From positions 802,447-866,446 of the forward strand of contig CABFPE010000221.1 in NCBI GenBank assembly GCA_900660155.1: a stretch of DNA of 64,000 bases, read 5' to 3'. The translations under genes were made by a program, and so were the position numbers. The notes beneath the pieces are model-generated. The model ran no database searches. It worked only from the letters and a program-made list of their open reading frames with translations, and was not told where the DNA came from. This DNA comes from Hofstenia miamia (taxonomy: Eukaryota > Xenacoelomorpha > Acoela > Hofsteniidae). Shown here one piece after another: positions 11,860 to 25,973 of the stretch (the stretch's first letter is position 1; each line of letters begins with the position of its first letter).

Positions 11860-11862
<3 letters not shown>
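11094..11862. mobile_element. Candidate solo LTR (TG..CA) inside a (TA)n tract
   Basis: A 769-bp segment begins 'tgtggcattaa' and ends 'ttatgccaca'. The two ends are near-perfect short inverted repeats of the TG..CA form typical of LTRs. Both sides are (TA)n, so the insertion appears to have split a TA microsatellite. No coding content is visible inside. A MITE with short inverted ends is the main alternative. No second copy exists in this window to settle it. Confidence 0.45.
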
Positions 11863-11899
<37 letters not shown>

Positions 11900-11900
<1 letters not shown>

Positions 11901-13920
11901 TTGTATCATATTCATGTAAATAGCTGATGACACAAAAGAAATTTAAAACATGTAATTAGTAGTAAGAGAAGATCTTAGCTTAACGCTACTTGTTCTTTGA
12001 TCTCAAACTCAGATGTTTTACTAATATGGGAGGGTTGCTTATAAATGACTTCACATTTATTGTTGATTCATTTATTAATTTCTATGCTGACTCATTCATT
12101 AGTTTTTTATTCTGACTCTTTGGTTTACAACATTTGTGAGGGGCCAATTTAGTATTATTGCTTTATATATGTCTGTTTCATTGGTATTATGCATTCCAAG
12201 CAATGTTCACATTTAGCTGACTAGTAGAAAAAAATCAAAGATGAGGTGATATTGTGTTTATGCTAATACATGTGTATCACTGTTCAAATTTCTGTTCAAA
12301 AAATTAAAAAAATTTATTTTGGTTAGATCATCTCAATATTTAGTGAAAACTTAATTTGTTTCAGTAATCTATACATGTTACTATTACATGCAAAAGGGCA
12401 CATTTTGTTTTTCAAAAACAAAGCAGAAAAATATTTGACAATTTTAATAAAAATTCCATGCAGCAAGCTTAATAAAAATTCTGTGCATTTAAAATATAGA
12501 CACATTTGGTTTCTTCAATTTGTATGCTTTTCTATCCTGAATTGGCTTTCACTTTTTAGTGGTTGTCAAGTTTACATGTATTATTTTCTCTTGCAGTGTT
12601 GCATGTTGTTGATTTTCTCTATATCATTATTACCAGCTTTGAATGAATTCTATTATTTGTATAGGGTAAACATTGATTTTCCCTTTTTTCACAGTTGCTA
12701 ACCTTACATTGCTTTTGACTTTGTGGGAGTATCACTACATACAGGCATATATTCACAGTTGCTATGAAAATGCTAATACATAAATTCAATGTTCAGATTA
12801 TTCACTACATTGCAGTTGATGATTGCCTTACAATAGATCTTTATGTTATTAGAAATGCTGACATATGAAATTTGTCACAATTCCACATTGACCTTTTCAT
12901 TTATCTAAATGCATAATTATCTGTAAATGGTTTATTAAACAAGTTTGAATAAATATATTGTATAAAATTGACATAATGAGAACCATGGCACACAGTAATT
13001 GAGAAACAAATATCATTAAGAATATTTTGTAATCAGTTTAAACAAGTATAAATTAACAGTGTATTGCTCAACTTAATGAAAATCTAGGTTGATAAATAAA
13101 TAGAAGCTTAAATTTTTTTTGGTTAAATGAGAAATAATAAATAATGCATAAGCAACAAAAATACAAGAATAAGTTCAAATATGGAAAATGTGCATACCTT
13201 TTTATTTATGTGTAGATGTCTTTGATATTGAAATTATCACATAGCATCCATTTGGGCTGACTTGGATTTAATACAATTATTTTCACCATGTTAAGTTGAT
13301 TAGTCATGAATTTGATTATTTCTCTTATGCTACATGAATAAAACATGTTTCATGATTTTCAAACTCATTGGATATTGTTGTCACAGTCATCACTTATCAT
13401 TTTGATTCCGGGTTTTCACATTAAAATATAGTGCTTCAAAATGTGACAGTGCTTACTTTGTAAGCAAAGACCAAGAAACAGCAGAATGTTTGCAAACAAT
13501 GTAATAGTATTAATTATTAGTTGAATATGTTCTTGTGAATTCAATTGTCTGTTTAATTCATTTATTATAAGTTAATTGATTTTATTTCTTTTTCCTTACA
13601 ATAGGAGTTTGCAATGTAGCAATTAACTACACCAAATTGGTGTTAGATTAATCAGATGACCTTTTCATTTGAAACTTAATGAACTTATAAAAAGTACATG
13701 TTTTATGCCCATTCATCAACAATAACAATGCAATGCATGCTATCTTTGGAATTACTTTAATTAAATAGTTAGTTTTTATATTTTTCCTAATTGAAGAAAG
13801 AAAAAAGTCATTGACTTTTGATATTTTGCAATACTTCTTTGCTTGTAATTCAATGTCTTTACAAATTGCTTTGTTTTGAATTTATTATGAGTAAGGCTTA
13901 ATTCTTTATTGGATATAATA
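11900..13920. other. Gene-free, almost CpG-free DNA
   Basis: Nothing recognisable was found. Overlapping short frames on both strands at 12323-12701 are AT-driven and lack motifs. Confidence 0.55.
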
Positions 13921-13949
13921 TCAAAGTTCATTTTGATCTTCTTTGAAGT

Positions 13950-14860
13950 CAAAGCACTGCAAGTTGTTGCATGCTTGGATCATAGAATATTTGTGGGGTT
14001 ATACTTTGTCAATTATTTCCAAAAGACCACTATAATACTAAGATCTATGCTTCTGACAGCAGCTCTGATACAATCTATTAATTCTCCATCATCTGACAAT
14101 GACAGCACTATTCATCAGATTTCTGGTAAATAATGGGCATAGTATTTTTTATGACAGCTCTCAGCCATGTACCCAATCTTGTAATTATTGGAATACAGTG
14201 ATTTCTTCATCATCACAGCCTTTAATGTGGTCACAAGCTTATCAACATTTTTGTATTATTCCTGATCTTCTCAAAACAATTATGTGGCACTTGAAATAGT
14301 CTTGAGAAAAAGTTCCTAGGATTTACCAGCAGCTACCATCTATGCAGTAGTGTCAAAGAGTAGCAAAAGAAAATTGATCTTTGCTATTTTAATTGTTGTC
14401 AATCATCATCAAAATGTTGGGAAGCAATTGCATATTTTTTAAGTGATCTAGCTTTACACACACAAGTGCAAGTACAGATTCTGGAAATCTAATATCACCT
14501 CCAAGAATGTTAAAATACTTGCATGAATTTATTTCAGACTCATTGACTAATAAGACGACTTCTTTATCTTTCAGAGCATCAATAAATTTGTTCCACTTTA
14601 TGCCAGGCAGTTCTCTTATTAGGCAATGTCCAATTAATATCTAGGAATTACTTCAGTAAAGAATTTGTACAGATTAGCAATAAAGGCAATAATGAATCTT
14701 GCTGTGGACTTGCATCAATATGTTTCTTGGTGGATTTGAGTTTATATGGCTTTGTTAAAAATTTCTTTTTGTAACTTCCTGATTTATTGCAACAGATTGC
14801 AAAATAGTTTGGGATAGATATAAACTCAGTTGTTGGAAAGTCACACACATTGCCATAATC
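13950..14860 (-). pseudogene. Decayed hAT-like (DUF659-type) transposase
   Basis: Fragments on the minus strand, spread over several frames, follow the order expected for invertebrate hAT-like transposases. Near 14600-14440 is 'DALKDKEVVLLVNESE', resembling the Asp-Glu-Ser/Thr segment. Near 14190 is 'RLGTWLRAVI', close to the T-R-W-G-T-W-L-x-A motif. Near 14090-14020 is 'SDDGELIDCIRAAVRS', the helix after it. Multiple stops and shifts separate the pieces, and no intact ORF remains. The match comes from recalled family motifs, not a search, so the superfamily call is tentative. Confidence 0.45.
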
Positions 14861-17800
14861 ATGACTTTGTTTTAGAATACTTTAGCATTAGTAAATCAAT
14901 TAACACATGTAAAGCTGAAAACAGAAATCTGTGTTTTATCAAAAAACTTTTGCAGTAGCACAAGCTGCCACTGGTTTATCATTATGTGTATTTCATAGAA
15001 ATGTGTAAGTAGTGAAAAAAACAGCAATTTTTCAAAAAATAACCCATTTCTAAAAACTGATTGCATGAATTTGACTTTAGTTTAGAAATTGCAAATGTTG
15101 AATTTTTTTTGAAAATGTTAATGTGAAGCCATCTCCAATATTATTACAGTTTATTCTTATTTATTATTTTTGATTTTAATACATTTACAAAATTGTTAAT
15201 TTGTATGAATCATACCTCATCTGCAACCATTTTTACAAAACATTAAGGGTCATCTGAAATTAGTCTCAACAGAAATTTGAGCACATAACACCAGTTCTGG
15301 TAATGACATAATATTATCCAGGTTAGTTTCCATTTAATATTCAAATACTATTGAATGACAATTGTGCATCACAACCTAAGCACCCAAAAGGTGACTTTGT
15401 CACTTTGGAAGGAGGGAAATCTAAGAATTGAGAAAAGAGGCGTCAATCTGTGCTTTTAAACAATCAAACTTATAATTTAATTTATCTTACTCCCCCTCAC
15501 TCATGGCAGCTAAAATCTCAAGTAAAGAACAGAACTCATTGGAATAAAGAAAGGAATTATTGCAATGATTTATTGATTAAATATTTTAAGCAAAACTCTA
15601 TCTATTAAATTTTAAGTAGGAATGGGTATATTGTTTAGAGTCAGGTATTTCTGGAAACTCATAACCAAACCAATGTGTCCAGATTTAAAAGTTATTACTC
15701 TAGGGAAACCACTTCAACATATATTTTAAGTAAGACATCAAATGCCCAACCAAATATGTAAATTTGTTGTTAATACAATTAAGAATATATCAGTAACAAG
15801 ATGACACAATGTTGTTGCCCAGCAGAGTAGAGGATGTGACATGGTGAAGACCATAGAAAATCAACAATCATGGCCATGTAAAAGATGTGACATGATGACC
15901 ACAGTTGAGGACTCATAAGCCCTGTCACTAATTAGAAGACATGAAATTACTTTTACTTAATTTTAATGTATTGACCAGTTTGACTTTTGAGTAGCCTAAA
16001 TTATTAGATATAGTGCTTTCCATACAAAATCAACTTTTATTAATCTCTAGATAATTTTTATTAGTAATGACATTAAACATGTACAAATAAGCAATTTTGT
16101 AAAAATTTAAAAATTGTGTAAAACAGTAAGTGATATTCATTTAATAAATTGTAAAAATAACTTACCCACATTGAGGGTTTTTGAGTCAAGTTTGAGTTAC
16201 TCAGACTAAATTTGAGTTTTTACATTTCAAGGTTGAGTTCAAGAATTTTTAAAAAAAAATTCCAAGTTTAATTAAGTTTTCTTCAAATTCTGAGTTTTTT
16301 AGGGTAAAAAACATTTATTTTACAATAATTCTAAATAGTTATTTGCAATTTGTAAAGAAATTGAAATTTAAAATCATTGAATTTGTATGTCATTTCTGAG
16401 TAAATATTTGATTGAGTTTGAATTTTGATGATTTCTTTTCTGAGTTTTTCTGATCAAGTTTCACAAGCCTATTCAAGTTTGAGTTCTTAACATTCTGAGT
16501 ACCTAAGAATCCTGCCCACATTGCTAATTGAGTTCATCCATGGATGCCTCAATCTTTGTAATACCTAAATATAGTTTTGAAAAGGAAGTATTTTGTAACT
16601 TGAGAAAACAGCATTGCACAGAAGTTAATTTAGGGTATATTTAGTTCTCTAGTAGATGAATTTTGTAGTTTGAGTACAAAATAATTCTGAAATTAAATTG
16701 GGACATTTCACTTGAAATCAAATATTTGCATAACTCATTATGGAATTGGTCAAAATGTCAGAGTTAAATAATGTTAATTGTATGGTATTTTTCAGTGCTG
16801 GACTTAGGGATAGGCATCACTTTTAAGGGGCATCATACTTATCAAACAGCTTACTCAAGCTGAATTTCATCAATGATGCAGAGTGCTTACACAGTATTAT
16901 TCTGTAACATTGTTAGAAATATTTAAAATTAATACAATGTTAGCAAAGGCTATTGACTTTGCCTCAGCATAATTTATGGCCCTGTCAAGTTCTGAAATGT
17001 AGGAAGAGAAATTACTGATTTATAATATGTTAGTATTTATTTATATTTGTTTTATATTTATTAATATGTGACTACTTTATTTCTAATGAATTCAGAACTG
17101 TTTGCCAGCACTTCAATAGAAGAATTTTTGATTAGAAAAGTAGTGAGGTGATAAATATAACACCAGAGGATCATTTCAAACATGAATTGTTTTATCCTCT
17201 AATTGATTTGCATTAGAAGAAAGTTTCATTCATCAATCTGAATTTCTTTGCATGATATCAAGAAGAGTTCCCAAGCTCAAAAAACACTGTATAGGAATTG
17301 GATGTGGAGAATGCTCTTGCAATTAGTGGAAACTCTGATTTGAGTGGTTAGAAATCAATGTAATGAGATACTACATCTTCTTTTGCTTTTCTGTCTATTG
17401 AAAATAAGTTGCACATTATTGTCATTCAAATGAAATTCAATGTATCTTTGGTGTCAGATAATGTACATTACTGAATTAGTTGAGGAAGAATGAAAATAGA
17501 ATACAATGCATAGTATAAGAAGATGAAGACATATGCAATGGCAGAGAGAAAATGGAGGAAGTCCAAGACATCACCATGCAGTCATTGCTACATTACTTAT
17601 TTGTAATTTGTAATCAATTTCTATATCTTCAAAATTAGTAAATCAGTTTCCTTCAAATATAATTGAATCTCAGGTAAATTACAAGTTGTTTTTTATATTT
17701 AAGTATAATATTGTGTTTTTCCTGATGAGTTGCAGTTTTTTAGCATGTAAAATTATATGTGAAAAAAATAAAATTAATAAAATATTATTTGAATAACATC

Positions 17801-20800
17801 CTTTGCCATAACTACATTGTTTTAGATTCTCAGGCAGCACTGATGAATTTGTGGATCATTGCAATAGCTGTATTGAAACAAGGAGTTCTATGAAATCAAT
17901 CTCTACATTTAACTACTAAAAATCAAAAACTTACTTACCTTAAGTAAGCTATCTAAGATATTTTGCATTGAATATATTTACCCTGGCTTATATAGATGCA
18001 GCTAATAAATATCAATTTGCTTATTTGTAGAATCATTCTTATGCTAGATTAACTATGTATATGTATATAAATATGTAGTCTCATATGCTTCTAATTGTTG
18101 GCACTCAGTGAAGCATACATTTGCTTAGATATTAAGCTGATGAGAAAAAATAACTGCGAATTAGATACATAATAACTAATACCATATTTTTTGAAAAGTA
18201 ACTCAACTTGTGTTTATCAATTTTGCTTTGAAAATCATTTCCTTTATACTTTCATCAATTGCACTATTATAAAAGGTTGACCTATTAGACCCAAATAATT
18301 TATTCCATACTAGTATTTGGAAGAATTATAGCTGTTTAATTGAAATGCATTCTTATCATATAAAACTTCAATTACTAACAAATTAGTTCTGTCCACAATA
18401 GTTGCACTTTATTGGATAAAGTGTACATTTCAATGAACCTTAAATATTACAAGCAGAGTTACATATTCTAGGAGTTAGACTAAGAGAAGCTGTCTATCTT
18501 AACTTTAAATAATCTACAGCAAGGTGTATTAATAGATCAAATTAATCCAATTATACAAAAAGAGCATTTGATTAGATAATGACATGGAATAATTATTGGC
18601 AATTGTATATATGTTGCTATCTGCAAACTATGATATGAAAAAATAGATATAGAGTGATTCAATAGTAGAAAGTACTTAAAAACTTTATTTTGTATATTAG
18701 CTGAAAAAAATTAAAAATGCATCACAATTTCACATCATCCTGTTGTGATTAATAATTACTAGGAACTGGAAAAGTATGTTATAACATAAAATCAAATGTA
18801 ATCAAATATTTTGGCAATGATATCAAATATCAAATATTATAGCCAATAAGAAAATAGCAGTATGTTGGTTGAATTTTGGCTATGAGGCTGAGTGGAGGAT
18901 ATTGTAGCCAATAGAAAATCAGCAGTCTGTTATTTTGATAGTTTTGAGTAAACATGCCACCTGCTGCCAAGAACAATTTGGCCAAAGTATGACACTACAT
19001 TCACTAATTCCCAGGGGTATTTAAATCTGATGGTGATATTTTACTTTGCTCATTGTGTTCCAAAACCATTTGCTATGGAATGCATTTGCAGGTGCTACAG
19101 CACCTAAGGTTGACAATACATTGAAAAACTGCTGCATTAAGAGTGCCAAAGCAGAATATTTTACAAACCAAAGAATTATCAAGTGCAGAAAAATGGTGCA
19201 AACTACTAGCCAGGTGCAATTTACCCTTTATGATTTTGGATAATCTGGACTATAGATCCTTTATGGAGAAGGAGGTGAAGTATGTTCTTCTGTCCAGAAA
19301 GTGTATTTGGAGAAAACATAAACTATGCATTTTTATTAATTTGAGCTGAGAAATCAGAAAATGTTTATGACAGAGAAGTTCAAAATGGAAAAAACCACCA
19401 ATAAGCTAATTTTGAGCATTGATTATGCACTCTCTCTTTGTATATACAAATCATTAGTTACATGATTTGAATTTCTCTACACAGATATCCACTTGCCCAA
19501 GTAATGTGCACATACATAAAGAAGAAATGAGTTAATACTATGATGGTTGGCCTAAGTGGACTGAAATGAAACATAAAACATTATTAAATTTCAGGAGAAA
19601 ATGGAATCAATTTAGAAAAAACCTTAGAATTCATTAATATATACTATTTCAAAAATTTTTGAGATGTAGAAAGATTCAATTGATAAAATTTTTGATACAA
19701 AGTCAAGGACAAATTGAATTTAGTTCTATCCCAGCAGAAATTTGAACATACAAGCTACCCATTTGCCAAAAACTAAATTAAAAACCTGTTAGTTACATTT
19801 GAAATTCGAAAAGAAAAAAACCAGATTCATGAATATACAAAAGCACCAAAAATTTGTGAAGCACTAGCCAGTTGGTTGATGGAAAACTCTTAATTTAATA
19901 ATATTATTTGAGTGATAAAAACTTTTAGCTATTTTAATTTCTTATTTGGTATTTACTTCATTTCTCACTTAACAATCACTATGTACATATTTATCTGATT
20001 AATGCATTTTACTCATTTACATTTTTATGAGGATCAGTTTACTTAGTAGTGTACATGTGATAAGATATACAAATTGGAATGAACATTATTTACTCCATCT
20101 TGTTTTTTTATATTGTTAATTTAATAAGGATAGATACAAAATACTTTAGACAATTTCCCAATATCACAATTTATGTTGCAGACAAAGCTCATCCTTTGTT
20201 CTAGGTTAAATTGTTAAGAGTTTTTATTTGCTTACACTATCATTCCCATTTGCATATAAAGAAGTTGGTACAAATGCATTCAAACACTAATTGAAACTAC
20301 TTATATTTAATGGTAATCATTCTTTGGGAATGCCTAGTAGTGAATATGAAACTAATCAAACAAAGAAATAAATGATTGCATTCATTATCTTCTAAGAATT
20401 ATTAAATGTTTATCCTAATCAGTTAGAATCATAGTTTAGTTGAATAATAAATGACTAAGAATTTGTTACTCAGAACTGTTTTCATTAAATAACTAAAAAT
20501 GTACTACAATGTTTAGTTTAATACTGAATATCTCAAAGATAAAAAATATTGAAACCCTGGTCACCTACTATACAAAATTTTCTATTGATTATTCATCTAT
20601 ATAGTAGCATTTTAGCAGTTTTTAATTTTGGGTGAAAGTATCCCATTATCTTTCTTTAATAAATAATGGCAACAGTAAATATACTAACATACACTACACA
20701 GGTGTTGTCAAATTTACAAACATCTCTTATTGTTAAGTACAATAAACAGCAAAACTATTTAAAGAGTAATTTGTATAAACAAAGTTAAGCAAATGCAATA

Positions 20801-23800
20801 AACTGTAGTTATAAAATAAACGTAGTCAAGTAGTAAAAAACCAATTGATAATGAAGTTGCACTAAAATACACCACAACTCTCTAATGGGGTTCTCACTCT
20901 GCTTCCTCCTCTCCCACAGTTGCCATCTTCATGAAACATGTTGCCACAGAAGACAAGGAATGAAACCTACATAAATAGTTTTCAAGTAGTATGGGCAAGC
21001 AAGACTAGATCTGAGTCATGATTATTCCAATGTTAACAATTTGATTGTATATATAACAGTTAAAAAATGCTCCTTCACTTAATGTCCTGTCAATAGAACA
21101 TAGCACCATGAGCACCTGAGGTTCAAGAGATACAAAAAAGCCATTTCACAATGTTTGTTACAGTACAAACCCATATTATATAGCAACCAAGAAAGTTCAC
21201 TCAAACTTGCAGTTCTTAGAAAAAGAGCACCACAGTCTAAATTCTTCAGTTTTCTGAAGCCCTTCAAAATCAATTAATATATTGGCACAGCCATTATTTG
21301 GGGTCCACCATACTACAAGTTACAGCTTTCTGAAATCTGGTATTCTTAATTAATTCATCACCAATCAATTGATTACCACAGTCTGAACTTACTGCTTTAA
21401 AATTATATACATTACTTAAACAGTTCTTGGTCATTATTAGAAAACTAAATGTTAATCACCAGTTTTCCTTGTTAACCATTTAAGTATTATTTGGTATCAG
21501 CATAATTGACTTGATTCTTCAGTCATGATAAATACTTAGTAATTGCTGCAGCCTTTGTTAGTTAATATTATACAGTGAACCTATCACCACACACAAGTAT
21601 GCAAACTTCCTTCTTAAACAGTATTTTATTTGAAATAAGAGTTTTTCAAAGAAAACCTTTATAGATGTCAATTGGCTTACATTAAACATTCAAAATGTTT
21701 CAATAGCAACTTCCAAAGAAGTTTTTAGTTCTACTCTCAGTAGAGCAGACACAACAAAATTTGGGATGAAATCATGTAGAAAGAATGTACATGGCAACCA
21801 TGTGAAGACAAAGCTTCCAATCTTCCTGCAAAACAAAATTATATGCTACTCACTACTACATTAAATTGTTGAGCAGACAACTACAATCAGCAAATTAATG
21901 AATTTACAAAGAATGATAAAACTTTCTTTTGATAACAACTTCAAGAATTCTACAAACAAACCTATACAAAAATACAGCTCACAGAATTGTTGCATAGCAA
22001 CTTTACTATTCCCTTGTCAAATATGAAAAATGTACAGGCATACTAGAATCTACAAATGAAAATACCCACAAGTCAAAACATGGGACATCAAAAATACAAG
22101 AGACAAGCTAATGACATCAAACAAAATGGACTGTTAGAGGGAAATTACAGTAGATTTTTTACTGTGTCCACCTTGCACAATGTAGATGATAAATTGCAAG
22201 ACTTTTTTCACAAGGTATATGAGTTAGAGAAAAGGCAGTAAAACTAGAATCATATATGTCTCCCAACTGCAAGAGGAGAACATAGTGAAAAAAATCCCAG
22301 ATCTGACACCTCACAAGAGGTTGGGACCAGGCAAAAAGCTTATCACACAATAAATTTGTTCAGTAAGAAATGTCACTTTGTTTCAGTTTCAACAAGTTTG
22401 CAACAGCCAGAGAAATATGACAAAAATTCTTCTCTACTCTGTGAGAAAGAACTATCAAAACAGATAGATACTACTGATGAAACTTCCAAACATAATGTTT
22501 GAGCACAAAATACCTGAAAACCCTATCTTTGACAGATCAAAGTTTATGGAGGTAAATATATCACACTCAGTGCTATGCTAATTTACATTATAGAAGTTTA
22601 CTGACAGAGTTGATTTAAATGCCAATACTTTTAACAAATGGTTTGCAACATTCAAACTAACAATACTTGAGCTAAATGCTTCATGTATATCATGCTAGCA
22701 AGCTTTGCAATTGTGTAAACTGACTAAATTCACTAACATTCTTTATATGTATATGCTAAGAGTCCTTACATCAAATATCTTCATTTAGAAAAGTATCTGT
22801 ATCTGATGTTAACCTATTATTACACTAAATAAATAAATAATCAATGCAATACAACAGCACTCAAATACCAGTCTTCAGCATTGCCTCACAAATCTAAATA
22901 GGGGTTAGCCTAGGTTTCTCTGGTCTATTGTTTAGATGATATTAAATAATGCCAGTGCTGACATGAAGCAATATGACAGATAAACAGAAAAAACTCCCAT
23001 GCAAAGTCATGCTCTAAGTGAGTCCCCTGGAATTGCAATGCCCCAGATGCATGAAATAGTTTAGCTTTCCATTTCAATTAAAGACCTTACCTCCTGAAAT
23101 AAGAGTCCAAATTAAATCAAATTAAACCAGCTAGATTTCATCACTATTTTTAGTTTCGTACAATAATTTGTAGCACAATACAGAAACATGTGTACATTTA
23201 CCAGTTGCCACTGTTGATTAATGCATTTACACAGTGCATAATAATTGCTCAATTGTATTCACCAAGCAACACTGTAAAAACTGAGTGATGTAAATCACTA
23301 GCATTTAAATCCCTTGTTGATTTGAAAGTATTTAACATTAGAACTTAACTAAAATATTTAAATGGTCTTAGAACAATTTCTTACTAAATAATTCCTTTAT
23401 TATTTTAAACTTTCATTCAAGACTGTTTTCACATTATGACACAATGGACCATGGAACATAAATGTTTTAATCTGCTTATTCATATGTTAATTTTACATAT
23501 ATTCATAATATTCAGGAGCTTACTTAATTTTTTCAATATTTAGTACAAATGAATGGGGAACATTCATAGAATTTTGAAGTGTTTTAAAATATCTAATTTT
23601 TGTATAAGTTGTATTGGAAATTTTCAAAAAATTACTTTCCAGTTCTTAAAATTTCATAGATTTTTTAATATTACCTTTTTGTTTTAATCACATTGCAAGT
23701 TTTGATTGGCTTGACATCATTTCTGAACTCTTAAATACAAAATGTACAGAAATTTCTTGGAAAACATTTACATTAAGCATTAATAATTATTTATAGATTT

Positions 23801-24280
23801 AAGAGATTTATTAAATTTATAAGTATACTAATCTTAAATAAGTGCTCTAAATTAAGCTTTAATGAAGCTTCACAATAATTTTAGCATAGTTATGATAAAA
23901 GCAATGTCCATAAATTCGCAGATGATGAATGACTTAATGTAGAGTCACTCAGGGCCTTTGTTTATTTTTTATTTGATTTTAGGCACTCTCCAATTAATTT
24001 GGTGCTATTTAATTTAGTGATTTTATTAATTTGTGATCTTTTCAAACTTAAGTTTCAAATTTAGCAATTGTCCCCTTGAGCTACTGATTACATGTAATTG
24101 CTCATTTAATTTGCAAGGGAAACAAGCTAACTTTTGTAAAACAGTAAATATTTACCTTCTCTTGTAATAAATAGGGAACTCAATGTTATCAAACATCAAA
24201 TAAATTTCATTTGGATAATGTTTGCTTTTCATTATTTTATTATCTACTAATCTTTTTAGCTTTGGTATGAATTTTATAAT
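14861..24280. other. Long gene-free, almost CpG-free block
   Basis: No convincing gene was found on either strand in over 9 kb. The short open frames (for example 19046-19243, 21079-21273, 22056-22241) carry no motif. CpG dinucleotides are extremely rare while TpG and CpA are common. Diffuse repeats are likely but I could not delimit any except the one at 16185-16510. Confidence 0.55.
16185..16510. repeat. Imperfect 'tttgagtt' repeats
   Basis: Variants of 'gagtttgagtt' recur irregularly over about 320 bp. Some CpG may have been lost from an original gagttcgagtt-type repeat, but that is inference. Confidence 0.4.
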
Positions 24281-24288
24281 AATGCAAT

Positions 24289-24433
24289 TGTAAGATCCAG
24301 TGATAATGTGGGAGGAACTCCACTGTGCCTGGGGTGATAACTCACTCCTTGACAGATGAGCCCATATTTTGGTTGCTTTAGGCTAGATATAGGCATAGGC
24401 AATAAAAGAACTACTACATCTGTTGATCAAACA
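24289..24433 (+). mobile_element. Short solo LTR, same family as 59293-59439
   Basis: The segment begins 'tgtaagatcc', contains the polyadenylation-like 'caataaaag', and ends 'gatcaaaca', so it has TG..CA ends and is about 145 bp. Its reverse complement matches 59293-59439 along its whole length, including 'ataatgtgggaggaactcca' and 'aactactacatct'. The other copy sits between broken retrotransposons, so an LTR identity is more likely than a SINE. No internal retrotransposon sequence adjoins it, hence a solo LTR. Confidence 0.6.
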
Positions 24434-24439
24434 TGCACA

Positions 24440-25960
24440 AACTATCACACAATGTGAATATACTATGCCATTGGCATACATGAATACGTGGTAATTACAT
24501 GTTATTTAATATCTTTATTACATGAGATGAGATGATAAACACAGAGCTAAAATTGTTTTACTGAGCTAGAAATTACAACTTGAGACACACAATTAGCACC
24601 TTGGATTGTAAGGATGGATTCTAATGACTTGGCTTTGGTGAGATTCTGTGTGAATTGGTCTCTGCTTGAAATGCCATCTTGGAATTACTTTTTTCTACAA
24701 TGAAATTGGCGAACTACTGATTTTCATTTTTTTGTTAGAGCACAGGTTGCTCTCAGTGATTGTAATCTTCTGTAACCTTTGTACTGCTTGAGCTGCTAGA
24801 TGCACCCTGCAATTCTACATTAATGCTCTAATTGTTCATTCCAAACCCATGATTTATAGGCAACCAGGGTTGCAAACACTAAATCATGCAATTGAATGCA
24901 CCCAAATTACAGATAGGAGACAATTGGTTTTGTAGAGTTGCAGTGAATTCAGAATTGCAGTACAGTTCAATATTTAATTACCCCTTTGCGAAAGGTAGTG
25001 CTTGGAAATATCCTCATCTGAGAATGATGATGTAGTAGTTGGTGAATATTCAGATGCAAAGAGGAAGACATACTAATATCAGGACTTTCATGAAAATAAT
25101 ACATTTGAATTTTCTAAAATATTGAGAAAAAGTACAGGCATGGGATGGATGGAATCTTAAATTGTTTTAGACTTAACTGAAAACTTTTAATGAAATAAAT
25201 ATTATCTAAATTTTGCATACTAATTTACAGAATCCCATCCTATCTGAATAAAACATTATTAATAAATATGTAAATATATCTGACTTAGTTAGAAATGCAC
25301 ATATAAAATATAATACAGTTTGGGCAGATTTTTTGCAACATTTTAATTCAAATGTTTGACATTCTTTATCACATGAAAGGGGAAGTTCACCTTCTGTTGA
25401 ATAGGGTGATAATTCTTTGCATTATTGAATCGGCATGCACACAGGTTATTGCATTGATGTGCATGGTTCTTGATTACAGGTGAACAATTGTGGCAGCATG
25501 CCAGGCTTTAGATATTTTTTTTGTATAAAACTTGATAATAATTTGCCAAATCATTTTTTAATCAGAAATGGTTTTCACAAAAAACAGGATATTTTGGTGG
25601 ATTTACAGCATCATTTTGATTCACAGCATTAAACCAAGAAATTTCTAAATTTCTGTTCATTGGAACACTCAAGAACCAAATATTAGGGTTCTGTTTACTT
25701 GTTATATGACATGTTGGAACAAAACAGCACTTATATCTCATTTTGCTCTAAAAAGTAAATAATGGTTATAATTTGCTTGGCAATCATTGAAAAATCAACC
25801 AAATATTCTTTGTACTATACTAAAATATAAATGAAAAAGGAATCAATATCTTCAACCTCAAAACATATAAACTCGAAAATTCTGAATAATGTAAAGTGAT
25901 ATTATAAACAATAAAATATATAACACTATTGTAGTTTTTGTTTTCAGTATTTAAGAGGTC
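24440..25960. other. Gene-free upstream region of the SREK1-like gene
   Basis: No coding content was recognised. CpG stays rare until about 25.87 kb and then becomes frequent toward the gene start. A promoter should lie in the last few hundred bases before 26268, but no clear TATA or initiator could be picked from AT-rich sequence. Confidence 0.5.
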
Positions 25961-25965
25961 AGAAA

Positions 25966-25973
25966 TGACGTCA
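25966..25973. promoter_or_regulatory. Perfect CRE palindrome TGACGTCA
   Basis: A full consensus cAMP-response/ATF site lies 295 bp upstream of the predicted start codon, where CpG content rises. Promoter-proximal CRE sites are common in housekeeping genes. A second perfect copy lies in intron 3 at 29903-29910. Binding is inferred only. Confidence 0.4.

Noticed and set aside
12323-12701. Overlapping short frames on both strands
   Set aside because: Hydrophobic, Phe/Leu/Lys-rich translations are typical of AT-rich non-coding DNA. No homologous motif or splice context.
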